A DNA stretch of 64,000 bases, taken from assembly GCF_000701425.1 (NCBI RefSeq), contig NZ_JNIW01000018.1, positions 1 to 64,000 of the forward strand, read 5' to 3'. This DNA is from Deinococcus frigens DSM 12807. Its GTDB lineage: Bacteria; Deinococcota; Deinococci; Deinococcales; Deinococcaceae. Position numbers and translations under genes: made by a program. Each line of letters opens with the position of its first letter. The stretch's first letter is position 1. A model generated the notes under the pieces. It was not told the origin of the DNA, ran no database searches, and saw only the letters and a program-made list of their open reading frames with translations. This document shows, in pieces, positions 48,728 to 62,636 of the stretch.

Positions 48728-48747
48728 GGGCCGGAGCCACGGCCCCC
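48728..48747 (-). terminator. Possible terminator after fba
   Basis: The stem GGGGCCG/CGGCCCC (48728-48734 with 48741-48747) is followed on the minus strand by ACTTCTT, a weak tail. Moderate confidence only. Confidence 0.4.
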
Positions 48748-48770
48748 GCCCCCTCCTAAAGCTGGAATGC

Positions 48771-49688
48771 TCAGGCCTTGCCGACGCTGCCCAGCACGCC
48801 CATCTTGTGTTCGATGACCTGGGCCATCACGTCGCGGGCGCGGCCCAGGATCTTGCGCGGATCGAATTCCTTGGGGGTGGCCTGCAAGACCTCGCGGATG
48901 CCCACGGTGCTCGCCAGTCTCAGGTCCGTGTCCACGTTGACCTTGGCGATGCCGAACCCCGTGGCGCGCTGAAGGTCCTCGTCGGCGATGCCCGCTGCGT
49001 CGCCAATCTCGCCGCCCGCTGCGCGGAAACGCTCGACGATTTCCTGCGGCACGCCGCTGGAGCCGTGCGCCACCAGTGGAATCCCGGTCATGCCCGCAAT
49101 CTTCTCGATGCGCGCGTGATCGATGTAGGGGCGGCCCTTGCCCTTGAACGCGCCGTGACTGGTGCCGATGGCAATCGCCAGGTAATCGGTCCCGGTCTGC
49201 TCTATGAACTGCACCGCTTCAGCGGGATCGGTTAAAAAGGCGTCCTTCTCGTCCACGACGATGTGTTCCTCAATGCCGCCCAGTCGGCCAATCTCAGCCT
49301 CCACGCTGATGCCCATCGCGTGCGCGGCCTCCACCACCCGGCGGGTCTCTGCCACGTTGCCCGCGAAGTCGTGGTGCGAGGCGTCGATCATCACGCTGGT
49401 AAAGCCCATGCGGATGGCGTTCAGCGCCGACTCGTAGCTGCTGCCGTGGTCCAGGTGCAGGGCGACGGGCACAGTGGCCCGCGTCGCCAGATCAATGACG
49501 ATGTTCGCCAGGTCCTGCCCACCGTACTTGATGGCCCCCTCGCTCATCTGGACCATCACCGGGCTGCGCAGTTTCTCGGCGGTGTGGATGATCGCCTCGG
49601 TGATCTCCATGTTGTTGGTGTTGAACGAGCCGACGCCGTACTTGCCAGCGCGGGCGGGAATCAGAATGTCGTTACCGGTCACGAGCAT
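48771..49688 (-). CDS. fba: Class II fructose-bisphosphate aldolase
   Basis: The 305-residue protein has the class II features: VALHLDHGSSYE with zinc-binding His, the catalytic Asp in VMIDASHHD, and late HGSSGVP and KVNVDTDLR phosphate-binding motifs. It interconverts fructose 1,6-bisphosphate and triose phosphates. AAGGAGG lies 5 nt before the ATG at 49686-49688, a strong SD unlike the leaderless neighbours. It is monocistronic. Confidence 0.96.
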   Translation of the reverse strand: MLVTGNDILIPARAGKYGVGSFNTNNMEITEAIIHTAEKLRSPVMVQMSEGAIKYGGQDLANIVIDLATRATVPVALHLDHGSSYESALNAIRMGFTSVMIDASHHDFAGNVAETRRVVEAAHAMGISVEAEIGRLGGIEEHIVVDEKDAFLTDPAEAVQFIEQTGTDYLAIAIGTSHGAFKGKGRPYIDHARIEKIAGMTGIPLVAHGSSGVPQEIVERFRAAGGEIGDAAGIADEDLQRATGFGIAKVNVDTDLRLASTVGIREVLQATPKEFDPRKILGRARDVMAQVIEHKMGVLGSVGKA

Positions 49689-49943
49689 GGTTGCCTCCTT
49701 ATAAGCCCCTCTACTGTACCCGTCTGGGCAGAGGGGTGAGGAAGTCGTTTGGACACGGTTGGAAAGGTGGGGGTGTGCGGTCTTTTCCCCTCGCCCCTTG
49801 TGGGAGAGGGACGCTGCGCAAGCGGCGGGGGTGAGGGGGCGTGTGACCAGCGCCTCCCACAATCAGGAACCAGAGTTTTTGAGCCATCCGCCCTCTGCCT
49901 TCTGCTATCCACCTTCTGCCTCCCCAGGCGTAGCATGCTGTTC

Positions 49944-51154
<1,211 letters not shown>

Positions 51155-51155
<1 letters not shown>

Positions 51156-51445
51156 TGGGCGAAGCGACGGCGGGCGTGCTGGGCGAGGTTCTGGCAGAAC
51201 GCCAACGGCAGGACGCCAGATGGGGCCAGCAAGACCACGATCCCTCCACCTGGCTGATGGTCCTGGCCGAGGAGGTGGGCGAGGCCAATCAGGCCGTGTT
51301 CGAGACGCTATTTCCCAGTTATGACAAGCGGGCGGCTGAGCGCGGCCCGCGCAGCCTCGCGGAGTACCACCTGGAACTGCTTCAGGTGGCGGCGGTGGCG
51401 GTGGCCGCGATTGAAAGCCTGGACCGTCAGCATCCGCAGGGCTGA
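51155..51445 (+). CDS. MazG-like NTP pyrophosphohydrolase-domain protein
   Basis: The 96-residue protein has an all-alpha MazG-like pattern: LGEVLAERQRQDARWGQQDHDPSTWLMVLAEEVGEANQAV, with metal-binding E-E-x2-E, then the late LELLQVAAVAVAAIE helix. Such proteins hydrolyse nucleotide triphosphates or regulate them. It is coupled to lysN by a TGATG overlap. The substrate is unknown. Confidence 0.8.
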
Positions 51446-51460
51446 TCTATCATCGTCGGC

Positions 51461-52270
51461 ATGAGTCGCCCGGCCCCCATCGGTGTGTTCGACAGCGGTG
51501 TGGGGGGCCTGAGCGTGCTGGGCGAACTGCGCCGCCTGCTGCCCCACGAAAATTTCATCTACCTGGCCGACACTGCGCACCTTCCTTACGGCGCGCGGCC
51601 CGGCGAGGACATCCGCGCCCTGACCGGGGGAGCTGTCTCTGAACTGCATTCACGCGGGGTCAAGGCGGTGGTGGTGGCGTGCAACACGGCCTCCGCATTC
51701 AGTCTGGAAAACCTGCGCGCCCGCTTCGAGATGCCGATCATCGGGCTGGTGCCCGCGCTCAAGCCTGCCGTGGCCGCCACGCAAACGGGCGTGGTGGGCG
51801 TCCTCGCCACCCCCGGCACGCTGCGCGGCACGCTGCTTCAGGACGTGATCCATACCTTTGCCGATCCGGCAGGGGTGCGCGTCCTGACTGCCGTGAGCGC
51901 GGAACTGGTCCCGCTGGTGGAGGCCGGACAGGCCGACAGCGAGCAGACGCGGGCCGTGTTGCGCGAAACACTCTCCCCGCTGGCCGGGGCGGGCGCAGAC
52001 CAACTGGTGCTGGGCTGCACGCACTACCCCTTTCTGGCGAACAGCATCCGCGCTGAATTTGGCAACACCTTCGCCCTGCTGGACAGCGGCGCGGCGGTGG
52101 CCCGGCACACGCGCAACGTCTTGCAGAACGCGGCTCTATTGAGTGACCATCAGCAACAGGGCGAGGTGTCCTATCTCGTGACCGGCGACGTGAAGGCTGC
52201 CCGGCCCGTGTTCGCGGCGCTATGTCCAGCCCAGACCAAACCCCTGCACCTGACGGCACTCGGGGGATAA
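51461..52270 (+). CDS. murI: Glutamate racemase
   Basis: The 269-residue enzyme has both catalytic Cys: the ACNTAS motif near residue 72 and LGCTHYPFL near residue 186. The N-terminus reads GVFDSGVGGLSV. It makes D-glutamate for peptidoglycan. TATCAT lies 7 nt before the ATG (leaderless). The stop overlaps the -10 box of rph. Confidence 0.96.
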   Translation: MSRPAPIGVFDSGVGGLSVLGELRRLLPHENFIYLADTAHLPYGARPGEDIRALTGGAVSELHSRGVKAVVVACNTASAFSLENLRARFEMPIIGLVPALKPAVAATQTGVVGVLATPGTLRGTLLQDVIHTFADPAGVRVLTAVSAELVPLVEAGQADSEQTRAVLRETLSPLAGAGADQLVLGCTHYPFLANSIRAEFGNTFALLDSGAAVARHTRNVLQNAALLSDHQQQGEVSYLVTGDVKAARPVFAALCPAQTKPLHLTALGG

Positions 52271-52280
52271 GCTGCGGGCC

Positions 52281-53030
<750 letters not shown>

Positions 53031-53136
53031 CAGGAAGCGCTTCAGTCCGTTTCACGGCCACCGCACCTTGAGGGGAGGTTCCCCGGAGGGATTGACCGTG
53101 GGGCCACCCAGAACAACCGCCAGCAACGGACATCTG

Positions 53137-53272
53137 ATACGGATTCCGTTTGTTTCGTGCAGAAATCGGGACAGCGCCGATTCTTACACTCCACGCCCGG
53201 AACCCGTTTTTCTCCTGCTCACTCCGTTCGGATTTCCAGGTGTTCACAACACCTTTCACTCGGAGTCCGTAT
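53137..53272 (+). repeat. Dispersed repeat family A, copy 3 (136 bp)
   Basis: The ends are ATACGGATTCCG and CGGAGTCCGTAT. The AGGTGTT/AACACCT hairpin is at 53238-53254. It lies between rph and the DoxX gene. The last two bases begin an ATG that is in frame with the DoxX gene but lacks an SD. Confidence 0.85.
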
Positions 53273-53354
53273 GATCTCCACCTTGACTGAACGTCGGCCC
53301 CGCCTGCCCCCGGCCCCCTGCGCTAAACTCCGGGCATTCCCAAGGAGGATCACC

Positions 53355-53714
53355 ATGAGCGTAGCGAAATTCATCGGGCGGGCGCTGCTTGCCAGCATCT
53401 TTATCAAGAACGGCCTGGACCACCTGCAAAACCCCGATCCGGTGGTCCGTGCCGCGCGTGGGGCCGAGGTTCCGCAGCCCGAACTGGCCGTCAAGATCAA
53501 CAGCGGCGTGATGCTGGGCGCGGGCGGTCTGCTGGCGCTGGGTCTGTTTCCCCGTCTGGCAGGCACGGCGCTGGCCACCAGCCTGATTCCCACCACCGTC
53601 GTCGGCCACCCCTTCTGGGACAAGAGCGGCAGGGAGCGCGAGCAGCAGCAGACGCAGTTCCTGAAAAACCTGGCGCTGTTCGGCGCGCTGATGTACGTCA
53701 GCGGCCAGGACTGA
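53355..53714 (+). CDS. DoxX-family membrane protein
   Basis: The 119-residue protein has about four helices, opening with FIGRALLASIFIKNGLDHLQNP and containing NSGVMLGAGGLLALGLFPRLAGTALATSL. DoxX/SURF4-like proteins are small integral membrane proteins involved in redox or stress functions. AAGGAGG lies 7 nt before the ATG at 53355; an ATG at 53271 (end of repeat A3) would add 28 unlikely residues. TAAACT at 53324-53329 is a plausible -10. Confidence 0.85.
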   Translation: MSVAKFIGRALLASIFIKNGLDHLQNPDPVVRAARGAEVPQPELAVKINSGVMLGAGGLLALGLFPRLAGTALATSLIPTTVVGHPFWDKSGREREQQQTQFLKNLALFGALMYVSGQD

Positions 53715-53797
53715 GCGCGGGGCAAGCATGGGCCGTCGCAACCCTGCATAAAGACCCGGCTTTCCACGCCGTGCCCTTTGGTATCTAGACTCGCGGC

Positions 53798-54046
53798 ATG
53801 ACGAAAAATCCAGACGCCAGCCCCCCCGATGACCGGCCCACTGATCGGCAGGGCGGCCTGCCCGACGACCTGGGCAACGACATGAGTGACCGCAGCGGCT
53901 ACTACGACGAATCCGAGAGTGGTATGACCAACACGCCGCTTGGCCGCGAGCGCCAGACGCCCAAGGCCGTGCCAGATCGCCCCAAAGACACCGATGATTC
54001 GGGAACCACCTTTGACGCGGATACGGGAACGGGGCGGGAGTTGTAG
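53798..54046 (+). CDS. Small acidic, disordered protein
   Basis: The 82-residue protein (MTKNPDASPPDDRPTDRQGG) is rich in Asp, Arg, Gly and Pro with no hydrophobic core. A middle phrase reads LGNDMSDRSGYYDESESGM. Its style is like the small hydrophilic protein at 24199 but similarity is weak. TAGACT lies 6 nt before the ATG (leaderless). A strong terminator follows. The role is unknown. Confidence 0.6.
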   Translation: MTKNPDASPPDDRPTDRQGGLPDDLGNDMSDRSGYYDESESGMTNTPLGRERQTPKAVPDRPKDTDDSGTTFDADTGTGREL

Positions 54047-54060
54047 AGCAATCCACTAGA

Positions 54061-54100
54061 GGGAGGCGCGGCGGCACGTTTTGCCCACGCGCCTCCCTTT
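54061..54100 (+). terminator. Intrinsic terminator after the small acidic protein gene
   Basis: GGGAGGCGCG/CGCGCCTCCC (54061-54070 with 54088-54097) is a 10-bp perfect stem ending in TTT, next to the dusA -10 (TACACT, 54100-54105). Confidence 0.75.
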
Positions 54101-54115
54101 ACACTGCCCCTTGCC

Positions 54116-55186
<1,071 letters not shown>

Positions 55187-55198
55187 GGCAGCGGGGGT

Positions 55199-55346
55199 TA
55201 GAGCATCTGTCCGAATGACAGCAGCGGGAAAGGAGACTCCCGACGCTTCCATTCTCTGCTACGGAGCTGTGCCAGTCCCAAATGCCCGGCTAAAGTCACT
55301 CACTTTGTTCGGTCAAAAGTAAACATCTCTTTTGACCAGTGCTCTA
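55199..55346 (+). repeat. Dispersed repeat family B, copy 2 (148 bp)
   Basis: The ends read TAGAGCA and TGCTCTA. The hairpin GGTCAAAAG/CTTTTGACC (55311-55319 with 55329-55337) sits before the right end. Its last three bases are the stop codon of the minus-strand lipoprotein gene. Confidence 0.85.
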
Positions 55347-56372
55347 CGGCAGGGTGACCTTGCCCCCGAAGGTGGCGGAGACATTGAACTGCTCGGGCAA
55401 CACCTCGGCAAAGCTGCTGAGGTTGCCGGACATGGCCGTGATCCAGGTGTCGTAGCTCCCGGCGGGCACGTCGGCCCCCACCTTCAATGCGGCGGGCAAG
55501 GCAGTGGAGTACACGGACACGGCCAGTCTATCCTCCACCGGAGGGGTGGACCGGCTACCGGTAATGCCGGCGCTTTCCAGGCCCATCCCGTTCAGGGAAG
55601 ACCGTTCGATCCGGCTCTTGGCCACGTAGGAATACAGCCACCTCGAACCGGCAGGCACCTTACCCGCAAAGGTCACATTCCGTTGATTGATCGTCGCCGT
55701 GGCCCCCGCCACAAAGCCCAGCGTCGCTTTTGACTGCGGCAGAGCCGCCGTGGTCGCGTAAGTCACCCCGTTCTGGACCAGCGTTGCACGGTATTCGCCC
55801 GCAGGAAATTTCGTGGCGTCTGGCAGCGCCCACCAGCACCAGCCGTTGATGTCCTTGAAGGACAGAGTGCAGGTCAGCCGTTCGTTGCCGGGGGCCGTGA
55901 CTGTGAAGGTCGAGGCTTCCGTTCCCCCGCTTTGCGGGCGGTAGCGCACAGCGATAAAGCGCCCCGGCGCGGCCCCGGCAGGCTGGAGATTCCACACGTA
56001 GGTGCCCACCGCCAGTTCCAGCCCATAGGTCGAGATCACCAGGGTTGCCGTCTTGCCGCCCGCGCTGGCCGTGACTTCCACCGGCCAGTTGGTGGCCGTC
56101 AGGCGCTTTACGGTCAGATTGCCCCCGGCGTCCACGTCGATCACATTGGGTTGGCTGGACGTGTAGGTCACTGCGCTGGGAAGGACGCTGCCACTGCTGT
56201 CGCGGACCACGGCGCTCAACCGTGCCGGTGCGCCGATGGCCAGCGACGTGCTGCCGGTCAGTTCCAGGGCAGCGGCGGTGGGTGCCGGACTGCCGCCCCC
56301 ACAGGCACTGAGCACAGCGGTCATGAGCACAGCGGTCGACACGAGGGCCACGGGCAACAACACTCTGGTCAT
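55344..56372 (-). CDS. Lipoprotein with Ig-like (Big_2-type) domain
   Basis: The 342-residue protein has a lipoprotein signal peptide with lipobox LSAC and GGGSPAP after the Cys. A bacterial Ig-like Big_2-type domain follows (ALELTGSTSLAIGAPARLSAVVRDSSGSVLP in style). The C-terminal half is beta-rich and ends in DTWITAMSGNLSSFAEVL, similar to secreted Deinococcus proteins. Its UAG stop is provided by the end of repeat B2, so the repeat may have truncated or extended the original gene. AAGGAG lies 5 nt before the ATG at 56370-56372. Confidence 0.85.
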   Translation of the reverse strand: MTRVLLPVALVSTAVLMTAVLSACGGGSPAPTAAALELTGSTSLAIGAPARLSAVVRDSSGSVLPSAVTYTSSQPNVIDVDAGGNLTVKRLTATNWPVEVTASAGGKTATLVISTYGLELAVGTYVWNLQPAGAAPGRFIAVRYRPQSGGTEASTFTVTAPGNERLTCTLSFKDINGWCWWALPDATKFPAGEYRATLVQNGVTYATTAALPQSKATLGFVAGATATINQRNVTFAGKVPAGSRWLYSYVAKSRIERSSLNGMGLESAGITGSRSTPPVEDRLAVSVYSTALPAALKVGADVPAGSYDTWITAMSGNLSSFAEVLPEQFNVSATFGGKVTLP

Positions 56373-56508
56373 AAAGACTCCTTCATGTGAAGCATGGAAG
56401 CAGACGCTGGTGTGCGGAACCCCCGGTGGGGGCAGAGGGCAGAGGGCGGGGGGGCTGACAGGAGTTGTCCCGGATGCCTCCCGGCCTCGCCTCTTCCTGG
56501 CGCTCATT

Positions 56509-56892
56509 TCAGTGTAAGGCGCATTCGGGGCACTGACCGTACAGCGTGACCTCGTGCGCCTCTACCACGAAGCCGCCGGGGTACACCGTGCCCCTGGGCA
56601 GCGCGACGGGACAGGTGTGCAGCGTGAACACGCGCCCACAGCGGGTGCAGGAAAAGTGGTGGTGGTGGCCCTTGCCCGCCGCCTCGTAGCGGGTCTCGCC
56701 GTCCAGCGTGACCGGGTGGATCTGGCCCTGCCCAGTCAGCAGTTTCAGGGTGCGGTACACGGTAGCGATGCCCAGGCCCGGCAGATCGCTCTGGGCCAGT
56801 TCCAGGACCTCGGCCACCGCCAGCGGCCCCGGCGCGCGGCCCAGAACCTGGGCAATCACGTCGCGCTGCCGGGTGCTGCGGGTGCCAGTCAT
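56509..56892 (-). CDS. Fur-family metal-dependent regulator
   Basis: The 127-residue protein has a winged-helix N-terminus ([25 protein letters not shown] with the recognition part in [13 protein letters not shown]), then [14 protein letters not shown] and a C-terminal CPEC that together bind structural zinc. Fur, PerR, Zur and Mur cannot be separated with certainty. TAGCGT lies 7 nt before the ATG at 56890-56892 (leaderless). In Deinococcus a similar regulator controls Mn/Fe homeostasis. Confidence 0.9.
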   Translation of the reverse strand: MTGTRSTRQRDVIAQVLGRAPGPLAVAEVLELAQSDLPGLGIATVYRTLKLLTGQGQIHPVTLDGETRYEAAGKGHHHHFSCTRCGRVFTLHTCPVALPRGTVYPGGFVVEAHEVTLYGQCPECALH

Positions 56893-56927
56893 GCTGCGCA
56901 CGCTAGCAGAGGCGCGCACAGAACATC

Positions 56928-56959
56928 AAAAAACAGCCCACCATTGCGCGGTGGGCTGT
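56928..56959 (-). terminator. Intrinsic terminator of the envelope-protein pair
   Basis: ACAGCCCACC/GGTGGGCTGT (56933-56942 with 56950-56959) is followed on the minus strand by a T run. A perfect 10-bp stem. Confidence 0.87.
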
Positions 56960-56975
56960 CTGTGGCCGGCGGCGA

Positions 56976-57725
56976 TCAGCGCAGGTTGGGATTGCCCTTC
57001 TCGTCGGGGGCGATCACGCTGCCCTGGGCCTTGGCCTCCACCACGCTCTTGGGAGTGGGTACCACGCCGGGATGCTCGTGGCTGGCGGCCATAGGCGGCG
57101 CGCTGCCTGCGGCGTCGGACTGGCCGTTGTAGCTCTCGGCCTGATCTGTGGGCGCGGGCTTCAGGAAAGAGGCGGTGGCGCTGGGACTGGTGGACGCCGT
57201 ACCCATAGGCTTGGGACCGGACCCAGAGGCCGCAACCGGGGTTTCACTCTTGCTCAAAGACGGCCCGGTAGAGGTCGCCGAACGCTCGGTCCCCTTTGGC
57301 CTCTCCCCTCTGGATTTGGGGGCCTCCCCGGACTTTTCCAGCATGTTCTGCGCGATTTCCTCCAGCTTGGGGGCCAGTACGCGGTCTGAGAGGGTCTTGA
57401 CCGCCAGGGTGCCCAGGGTGGCGAGCAGCGCGCCGCCCACACCGCCGCCGCCCTTCTGCGACTTCTGGGCCTTGACCAGTTCTTTCTGATACTTGAGCGG
57501 ACTCTCGGCGTCCACGTAGATTGTCCTGGTCCGCTTGAACTGCGTGCCGATCAGCAGGCCCAGCACCGCGCCCACGGCGGACGCGCCGCCCAGCATCTTG
57601 GCCGGTTCCTTTTGCATCTGTACCTGCAAGTTGGCGCGCTCGGCCAGCACGTCCAGGCTGGCTTTCAGGCGTTCACGGGCGGCCTCGCGCTCGGTCAGGC
57701 CAGAGGTGGAATTCAAGTCGGCCAT
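56976..57725 (-). CDS. Membrane-associated protein with disordered C-terminus
   Basis: The 249-residue protein has an N-terminal helical part (REAARERLKASLDVLAERANLQ), one or two hydrophobic segments (AKMLGGASAVGAVLGLLIG; VGGALLATLGTLAVKTLS) and a long Ser/Pro/Ala-rich disordered tail. The layout recalls DUF3618-like proteins that occur with phage-holin-like DUF1469 partners. The ATG overlaps the upstream gene stop (TGATG). Its role may be envelope-related; that is inference. Confidence 0.72.
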   Translation of the reverse strand: MADLNSTSGLTEREAARERLKASLDVLAERANLQVQMQKEPAKMLGGASAVGAVLGLLIGTQFKRTRTIYVDAESPLKYQKELVKAQKSQKGGGGVGGALLATLGTLAVKTLSDRVLAPKLEEIAQNMLEKSGEAPKSRGERPKGTERSATSTGPSLSKSETPVAASGSGPKPMGTASTSPSATASFLKPAPTDQAESYNGQSDAAGSAPPMAASHEHPGVVPTPKSVVEAKAQGSVIAPDEKGNPNLR

Positions 57726-58768
57726 CAGTACTCACCTCCGCCCTTTTTGATGTCGTCCTTGTAGGTGGGATCGGTGCTGACCGGAATACCGGGGGCGTCG
57801 TCCAGCACTACCGGGTCCTGAAGCCGGGGATCGTGGCCCTTATCGGTTCGCACGCCGGTTTCAGCGTGGTTGGCGCTGGGAACCTCGCCTCTATCCAGTT
57901 TCTCGTTCAGCGAGTCGCCGTACATCTGGGCCGAACCGTCCGGCTCGCTCTCGTACACCGGGACGGTGGCGGTGCCGCCCTCGACGCGCACGGTGGCCTG
58001 CTGGCTGTCGGCGGCCACGTAGCGGTTTTCACCGGCGGCGTACTGCTGCGGATCGCGCGGAACTTCCACCGAGGTCCGGCTGGCGGGCTGGCGCGAATCC
58101 TGATCCCTGGCAAGGTCCGGTGCGCCCACGCGCGCCTGGGTATTGCCCGCAGTGCGCTGCACCGATGCACCCAGGCCGACGCCCGCCGTGCCCGCCGCAT
58201 CTGCGGTTCCGCGCGGCGCGGCGCTGGACGAGACGACGATGGTGCTGGTGGGCGTGCTCCCCTGAGCCTTGCCCTGAACCGGGGCGGCCTGCCCCTGAGT
58301 GGTCTGCCCCTGAGTGGGCGGCGCGGCGCGGCGTTCGCGGGCGGCCTTCTCGGCCTGTTCGGCCTGGTACTGGGCTTCCAGGCGCTCGTCCTCAGTCATG
58401 GCGGCAAAGCTCTTGGGACGGGGTGCATCGGCGCGGGGTTCGTCGGTCTCGACTTCCGCGCCCAGCTTGCGGATGCCCAGCAGGATCATCACGCCGGTCA
58501 CCACGAAGCTGAGGACGGCGATCAGCAGCGCGGCGGCCCACGCGCCCAGGCCCAGGCGCATCAGGCCGTAGAACACAGCCAGAATCAGGAAGATCAGCGC
58601 CAGCACCAGCGGCCCGGTGGCGGCCAGCAGCAGGACCACGCCGATGCCCTTGGCCTTGGCGATGTCGCTGACCTTTTTGATCAGCGCATTGATCTCGGAT
58701 TTGATGAGGGTCACGCCCGCATCGAACACGTCGACAATGGCCCCTCCCATACTCTTGCGTTCTTCCAT
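57725..58768 (-). CDS. Phage-holin-superfamily III (DUF1469-like) membrane protein
   Basis: The 347-residue protein has two adjacent membrane helices (about residues 43-68 and 76-97) following a predicted helix with [18 protein letters not shown], typical of DUF1469. A long polar, Gln/Thr/Ala-rich disordered tail follows. Such proteins are common in non-phage envelopes. Context with the gene at 56976 suggests a two-gene unit. The tail is much longer than in typical family members (about 130 residues). Confidence 0.75.
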   Translation of the reverse strand: MEERKSMGGAIVDVFDAGVTLIKSEINALIKKVSDIAKAKGIGVVLLLAATGPLVLALIFLILAVFYGLMRLGLGAWAAALLIAVLSFVVTGVMILLGIRKLGAEVETDEPRADAPRPKSFAAMTEDERLEAQYQAEQAEKAARERRAAPPTQGQTTQGQAAPVQGKAQGSTPTSTIVVSSSAAPRGTADAAGTAGVGLGASVQRTAGNTQARVGAPDLARDQDSRQPASRTSVEVPRDPQQYAAGENRYVAADSQQATVRVEGGTATVPVYESEPDGSAQMYGDSLNEKLDRGEVPSANHAETGVRTDKGHDPRLQDPVVLDDAPGIPVSTDPTYKDDIKKGGGEY

Positions 58769-58840
58769 GCATTCCCTCCGGGGAGCGGCCCCACGCCATC
58801 ATAGTGGCGCGAACAGACAGGCCAGATACCGCCCAGCATA

Positions 58841-59545
58841 ATGGCTGATGTGCCAAAAATGCCCCAGATGCAAGGAAACCTGAACCCGGACGCAGGTGAT
58901 CGGCCCGCCTTAACCCTGGCCCAGCACAGCAATACGCTGGAAGTCACGGCGCGCGGCTACATGCTGTGGCGCGCCAGGTCGCTGAGCCTGCTGAGCGGCG
59001 TGCCCTTTGGGCTGAAGCGTGAGGCACGGCTTTTCCGGGCGCTGTGCGGGCCGCAGCCGGGGCAGGACTGGCTGGACGCCGGGACCAGCGCCGGTTTCTA
59101 CGCGGGCCTGCTGGCGGCGGCAGATTGCCGGGTGCTGGCCGCCGATCTGAGCGCCCCGATGCTGCGCGAGGGCATGCGGCGCGAGAAAAGTGCGCTGATC
59201 GACTGGGCGCTGCTGAATCTGGAGGACAGCGGCCTGCCCGGCGAGAGCTTCGATGGCGTAACGGCAGGCGCGACGCTGAACGAGACGCATGACCCGGCCC
59301 GCTTGCTGCGTGAGCTGGAGCGCGTGCTGCGCCCCGGCGGTCAGTTGTGGCTGATGTACGTGCCGCGCACGGGCGGCCCGCTGCAAAGCACCCTCTCAAA
59401 ACCCGCGCTGGGCGGTCTGAACTTTCCCGATCCGGCGTGGGTGGCGCGGCAACTGCCCGGAATGCAGCTCACGGACGGCCTGGGCATAGGTGCGGTGAGG
59501 TTCGGGCGCTACGTTAAAAACCACCGCCAGGACAGTGCAGCGTAA
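58841..59545 (+). CDS. Class I SAM-dependent methyltransferase
   Basis: The 234-residue methyltransferase shows motif [18 protein letters not shown], motif [25 protein letters not shown] and [13 protein letters not shown]. It resembles the UbiE/menG-like branch, but the short linker and hydrophobic N-terminal segment ([35 protein letters not shown]) do not identify the substrate. It is upstream of crtB by 159 bp on the same strand. The crtI partner usually near crtB is absent. It could act on a carotenoid or quinone, but this is speculative. Confidence 0.8.
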   Translation: MADVPKMPQMQGNLNPDAGDRPALTLAQHSNTLEVTARGYMLWRARSLSLLSGVPFGLKREARLFRALCGPQPGQDWLDAGTSAGFYAGLLAAADCRVLAADLSAPMLREGMRREKSALIDWALLNLEDSGLPGESFDGVTAGATLNETHDPARLLRELERVLRPGGQLWLMYVPRTGGPLQSTLSKPALGGLNFPDPAWVARQLPGMQLTDGLGIGAVRFGRYVKNHRQDSAA

Positions 59546-59704
59546 CCAGGCAACGTAATTAGACGGTGCAGTCAGGACGGCGCTGTGTCAGGGGCTGATC
59601 TCTCTTCTCGCCGCCGCACGCGCGCCCCGATGTCAGGAGTCTGTAAGAATGTGGGAGGTTTGCCCGTTGCAGACCCCCTAGACTCGCCCATAAGGAATCT
59701 GTCC

Positions 59705-60604
<900 letters not shown>

Positions 60605-60611
60605 GAGGGTT

Positions 60612-60739
60612 GAGGGCCTCTGTCAAAAGAGTGGTTCACTTTTGACCGAACGAAGTGAGTGAGCTGTGCCGAGTCTCTGAGAGAATGGAAGCATCGGGAG
60701 TCCTCTTTCCCGCTGCTGTCACCCGGACAGATGCTTCAG
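60612..60739 (-). repeat. Dispersed repeat family B, copy 3 (inverted, degraded ends)
   Basis: Inverted relative to copies 1 and 2. It shares TGACAGCAGCGGGAAAG, ACTCCCGA and TTCCATTCTC (on the complement) with copy 2. The hairpin GTCAAAAG/CTTTTGAC is at 60622-60629 with 60639-60646. The terminal repeats are imperfect. Confidence 0.75.
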
Positions 60740-60952
60740 GAGCGGTGGATCGACTCGCCTCTCCTCACCGCCCACCTCATACCCCTGGAACCATGCTGGA
60801 ACTGGCCCTTGTTCTCGTTCCAGGCGGCGACGCCGTATTCCAAAGCCGCGTGGATGGCCGCTCCCCATTCGGGTCCAGCAGGGCCGAAGGATTGCACCGT
60901 GATGGCCCTTGGTGGGGGACGTCAGGCGTCCAGCCTGTCTACCCGCCCCACC
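60740..60952. other. Unannotated stretch between repeat B3 and metY promoter
   Basis: The minus strand keeps an open, protein-like frame without start (reading ITVQSFGPAGPEWGAAIH, then EYGVAAWNEN) between about 60903 and 60745. It is interrupted upstream by a stop and lacks a start codon. It looks like a gene remnant but I recognise no family. Confidence 0.3.
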
Positions 60953-60982
60953 TTGACCCGCCCCCACCCTGGCCGCTAACCT
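60953..60982 (+). promoter_or_regulatory. Promoter of the metY-metX operon
   Basis: TTGACC (60953-60958), an 18-bp spacer and TAACCT (60977-60982). Transcription would start near 60989, giving a leader of about 275 nt that contains the SAM-I aptamer. Confidence 0.7.
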
Positions 60983-61021
60983 GACCCCAGCTCCCGCGTG
61001 GAGTCAGTTTTGGTCAGCACC

Positions 61022-61140
61022 ACCCCACTTCAGAGCGCCCGAGAGAACTGGCTCGTTGACGGCGCGGCAACCGGACTTCATTGCGTCACGGTGCCAAGGC
61101 CAGCCCCCCCGGGATCTGCGGCTCAACGATGAGCGTAGCA
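61022..61140 (+). ncRNA. SAM-I (S-box) riboswitch
   Basis: The leader shows the S-box core in order: CCCGAGAGAACTGGC, GTTGACGGCGCGGCAACC, CACGGTGCCAAGGCCAGC and a closing GATGAGCG (61128-61135). These match the conserved GAGGGA-TGGC, TGA-GCC-GGCAACC, GGTGC-AA-CCAGC and GATGAG elements. The P1 stem pairs imperfectly in my reading. SAM binding should turn off metY-metX. A hairpin at 61184-61216 is the likely expression platform. Confidence 0.85.
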
Positions 61141-61183
61141 AGAGGGCGGGACCAAGCGGGAAGGTCACGCGGATGACGATATT

Positions 61184-61216
61184 CGCCCCTTCTCATCACT
61201 TCAAAGAGAAGGGGCG
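61184..61216 (+). terminator. Strong hairpin after the SAM-I aptamer, possible terminator or SD-sequestering platform
   Basis: CGCCCCTTCTC/GAGAAGGGGCG (61184-61194 with 61206-61216) is an 11-bp perfect stem. Few T follow (CGCGCTGTTTCC), so termination is not certain. The metY SD (GGAGG) lies 39 nt downstream. Confidence 0.6.
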
Positions 61217-61265
61217 TCGCGCTGTTTCCAGGCGGCCCCCACCCAGCCACAGCGGAGGCCAGTCC

Positions 61266-62632
<1,367 letters not shown>

Positions 62633-62636
<4 letters not shown>

